Positions 63,100 through 64,000 of a stretch of 64,000 nt of DNA are shown piece by piece. The position numbers were made by a program, and so were the translations under genes. The DNA lies in NCBI GenBank assembly GCA_050944395.1, contig JBMNQZ010000004.1, forward strand, positions 1 to 64,000, in the 5' to 3' direction. The stretch is from Chordicoccus sp050944395. GTDB taxonomy: Bacteria; Bacillota; Clostridia; Lachnospirales; Lachnospiraceae. Every line of letters starts with the position of its first letter. Within the stretch, counting starts at the first letter, position 1. The notes beneath the pieces were generated by a model that saw only the letters and a program-made list of their open reading frames with translations, had not been told where the DNA came from and did no database searches.

Positions 63100-63741
63100 T
63101 CAGCCTTTCTTCTTATTGTTGCCAAGATTGTACGAAAGTTTAAGCAGGCTGTCCGTAAGATGAACGTTCTCAACCATTACATCAGGCGGAACATCCAGGT
63201 CGATGTTTGCAAAATTCCAAATAGCCTTAATCCCGCAATCAACAAGATCGTCGGCGGCTGCCTGAGCATGTCTCTTTGGCGTTGTAATGATTCCGATCTC
63301 AACCTTATTCCTGGAAGTAAATTCTTTAAGCTCAGTCGAATGCCTGATAGGGATTCCCTGAACATCAACTCCCACGATCTTCCTGTTAACATCAAACAGT
63401 CCGATAACTTCAAAAGAATCATTGTGCTCACTGAAGAAGTTTACAAGTGCATGTCCGAAATTTCCGACGCCAAGAATTACCATGTTGTGATCTTTGTCCA
63501 GGGAAAGAAGCTTTCCGATCTGAGCACGAAGATATGCGACATTATATCCGTATCCCTGCTGACCGAATCCGCCGAAATTGTTGAGATCCTGTCTTATCTG
63601 GGAAGCTGTAACGCCCATTATCTCGCTGAGTTCTCCGGACGAAATTCTTTCAACACCATTCTTGCTGAGTTCCCCTAAATACCTGTAATATCTGGGAAGT
63701 CTGGCTATAACAGCCTTTGAAATAATTCTTTTTTCAGCCAT
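63100..63741 (-). CDS. rex: Redox-sensing transcriptional repressor Rex
   Basis: NADH/NAD-responsive repressor of fermentation genes in Gram-positives. It has 213 residues from the ATG at 63741, where a GGAGG lies 8 bases upstream. An in-frame GTG at 63756 would start inside that ribosome site and is rejected. The winged-helix DNA-binding domain reads GVTASQIRQDLNNFGGFGQQGYGYNV. The Rossmann NAD(H) domain holds GVGNFGHALVNF, then FDVNRKIVG. First gene of the leftward run, with a strong promoter. Confidence 0.97.
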   Translation of the reverse strand: MAEKRIISKAVIARLPRYYRYLGELSKNGVERISSGELSEIMGVTASQIRQDLNNFGGFGQQGYGYNVAYLRAQIGKLLSLDKDHNMVILGVGNFGHALVNFFSEHNDSFEVIGLFDVNRKIVGVDVQGIPIRHSTELKEFTSRNKVEIGIITTPKRHAQAAADDLVDCGIKAIWNFANIDLDVPPDVMVENVHLTDSLLKLSYNLGNNKKKG

Positions 63742-63769
63742 AAAATATTCCTCCACTGCTTCGAAGAGA

Positions 63770-63798
63770 ATTATAATTTATACCTATTATAAAGTCAA
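63770..63798 (-). promoter_or_regulatory. Promoter of rex
   Basis: Minus-strand TTGACT (63793-63798), 17-base spacer, perfect TATAAT (63770-63775), leader of about 25 bases. Confidence 0.78.
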
Positions 63799-63814
63799 AC
63801 AAGTATTGAATTGT

Positions 63815-63826
63815 ACTTATATAAGT
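63815..63826. promoter_or_regulatory. 12-base palindrome in the divergent rex / ABC-F region
   Basis: ACTTATATAAGT is a perfect palindrome lying just upstream of the rex -35 box. It could be an operator for a divergently acting regulator, but A/T-rich palindromes of this length also arise by chance. The Rex consensus is not met here (only a TTGTTAA half site at 63833-63839). Confidence 0.3.
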
Positions 63827-63845
63827 GGAATTTAACAAAGAAATA

Positions 63846-63874
63846 CTGCAATATTTCCATAAATCTGATACAAT
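63846..63874 (+). promoter_or_regulatory. Weak candidate promoter of the ABC-F gene
   Basis: CTGCAA (63846-63851), 17-base spacer, TACAAT (63869-63874), about 45 bases before the plus-strand start. The -35 match is poor. Confidence 0.35.
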
Positions 63875-63918
63875 ACCTCTTGCCAATGCGCGAAAAATCA
63901 AAAGAAAAGGTTAACTAC

Positions 63919-64000
63919 ATGCTATTAGATATTCAGCATATTTATAAATCATACAAAGGTACAGACATTCTCAAAGATGCCTGCTTTCATATTGAAGAGA
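63919..64000 (+). CDS. ABC-F family ATPase, N-terminal fragment cut by the window edge
   Basis: The only plus-strand gene. The 27 visible codons read MLLDIQHIYKSYKGTDILKD then ACFHIEE, which is the standard opening of ABC-F proteins (ribosome-associated, soluble ABC ATPases involved in translation or antibiotic resistance). Walker A lies beyond the edge. AAAGG sits eight bases before the ATG. Whether it is a housekeeping or a resistance-type member cannot be told from this fragment. Confidence 0.75.
   Translation, partial: MLLDIQHIYKSYKGTDILKDACFHIEE

Noticed and set aside
1..64000. CRISPR arrays, tRNA or rRNA genes, insertion sequences, prophage or defence islands
   Set aside because: No spaced repeats, cloverleaf-like segments, transposase or phage motifs were seen; gaps between genes are short and accounted for. 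Reading by eye cannot fully exclude a small RNA gene.

Overview
The window looks like core chromosome from an anaerobic low-to-moderate G+C Firmicute, most likely class Clostridia and probably family Lachnospiraceae. This assignment is an inference. It rests on pyruvate:ferredoxin oxidoreductase (NifJ), pyruvate phosphate dikinase, a Rex redox repressor, an archaeal-type IMP cyclohydrolase (PurO) beside a stand-alone AICAR formyltransferase, a V-type ATPase, and single-membrane features (lipoproteins with lipoboxes, the mreBCD/PBP2/RodA set). I identified 49 genes. The first 48 all lie on the minus strand, so transcription runs from high to low coordinates. Only the last, a truncated ABC-F gene at 63919, is on the plus strand. 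I saw no tRNA, rRNA, CRISPR array, phage gene or insertion sequence.

Reading in the direction of transcription from the right edge: (a) 63.8-41.6 kb is a tightly packed housekeeping run. It holds rex, an NAD(P)H-hydrate repair enzyme, alr, yebC, a UppP homologue, ftsK/spoIIIE, phoH, ybeY, a DUF3048 lipoprotein, 5-formyl-THF cyclo-ligase, miaB, mutS, mutL, miaA, a methionine-gamma-lyase-like PLP enzyme and two flavoproteins. (b) 41.5-33.3 kb is a cell-elongation operon: radC, an mreB-like gene, mreC, mreD, PBP2, rodA and a D,D-carboxypeptidase. (c) 33.2-31.4 kb holds a small P-loop protein and an orphan HlyD-like adaptor. (d) 31.2-18.2 kb holds nifJ, then an M16C metallopeptidase, era and recO, then a lipoprotein and glyS, then ppdK, most with recognisable promoters and some with terminators. 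(e) 17.9-10.9 kb is a seven-gene V-type ATPase operon in the order E, DUF2764, A, B, D, I, K. (f) 10.7 kb to the left edge is a purine operon in the order purE, purF-like, purM, purN, purO, AICAR formyltransferase, purD, purL. It is preceded by a promoter and a ZTP (pfl) riboswitch with an overlapping intrinsic terminator.

The genes fit a fermentative lifestyle. NifJ and PpdK handle pyruvate, Rex senses NADH/NAD, the ATPase probably moves Na+, and the purine operon is switched by ZTP, a signal of 10-formyl-THF shortage that matches its two formyl-THF-dependent transformylases. I see no obvious mobile or defence system. The most interesting signals are homologues of well-known enzymes that have lost their catalytic signature: a PurF with no glutaminase nucleophile, a UppP homologue without its Glu/His/Arg residues, and an MreB homologue with an altered nucleotide pocket. 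The reduced V-ATPase operon, in which DUF2764 sits where canonical subunits are missing, is also notable. These are read directly from the translated sequence, but their functional meaning is inference.
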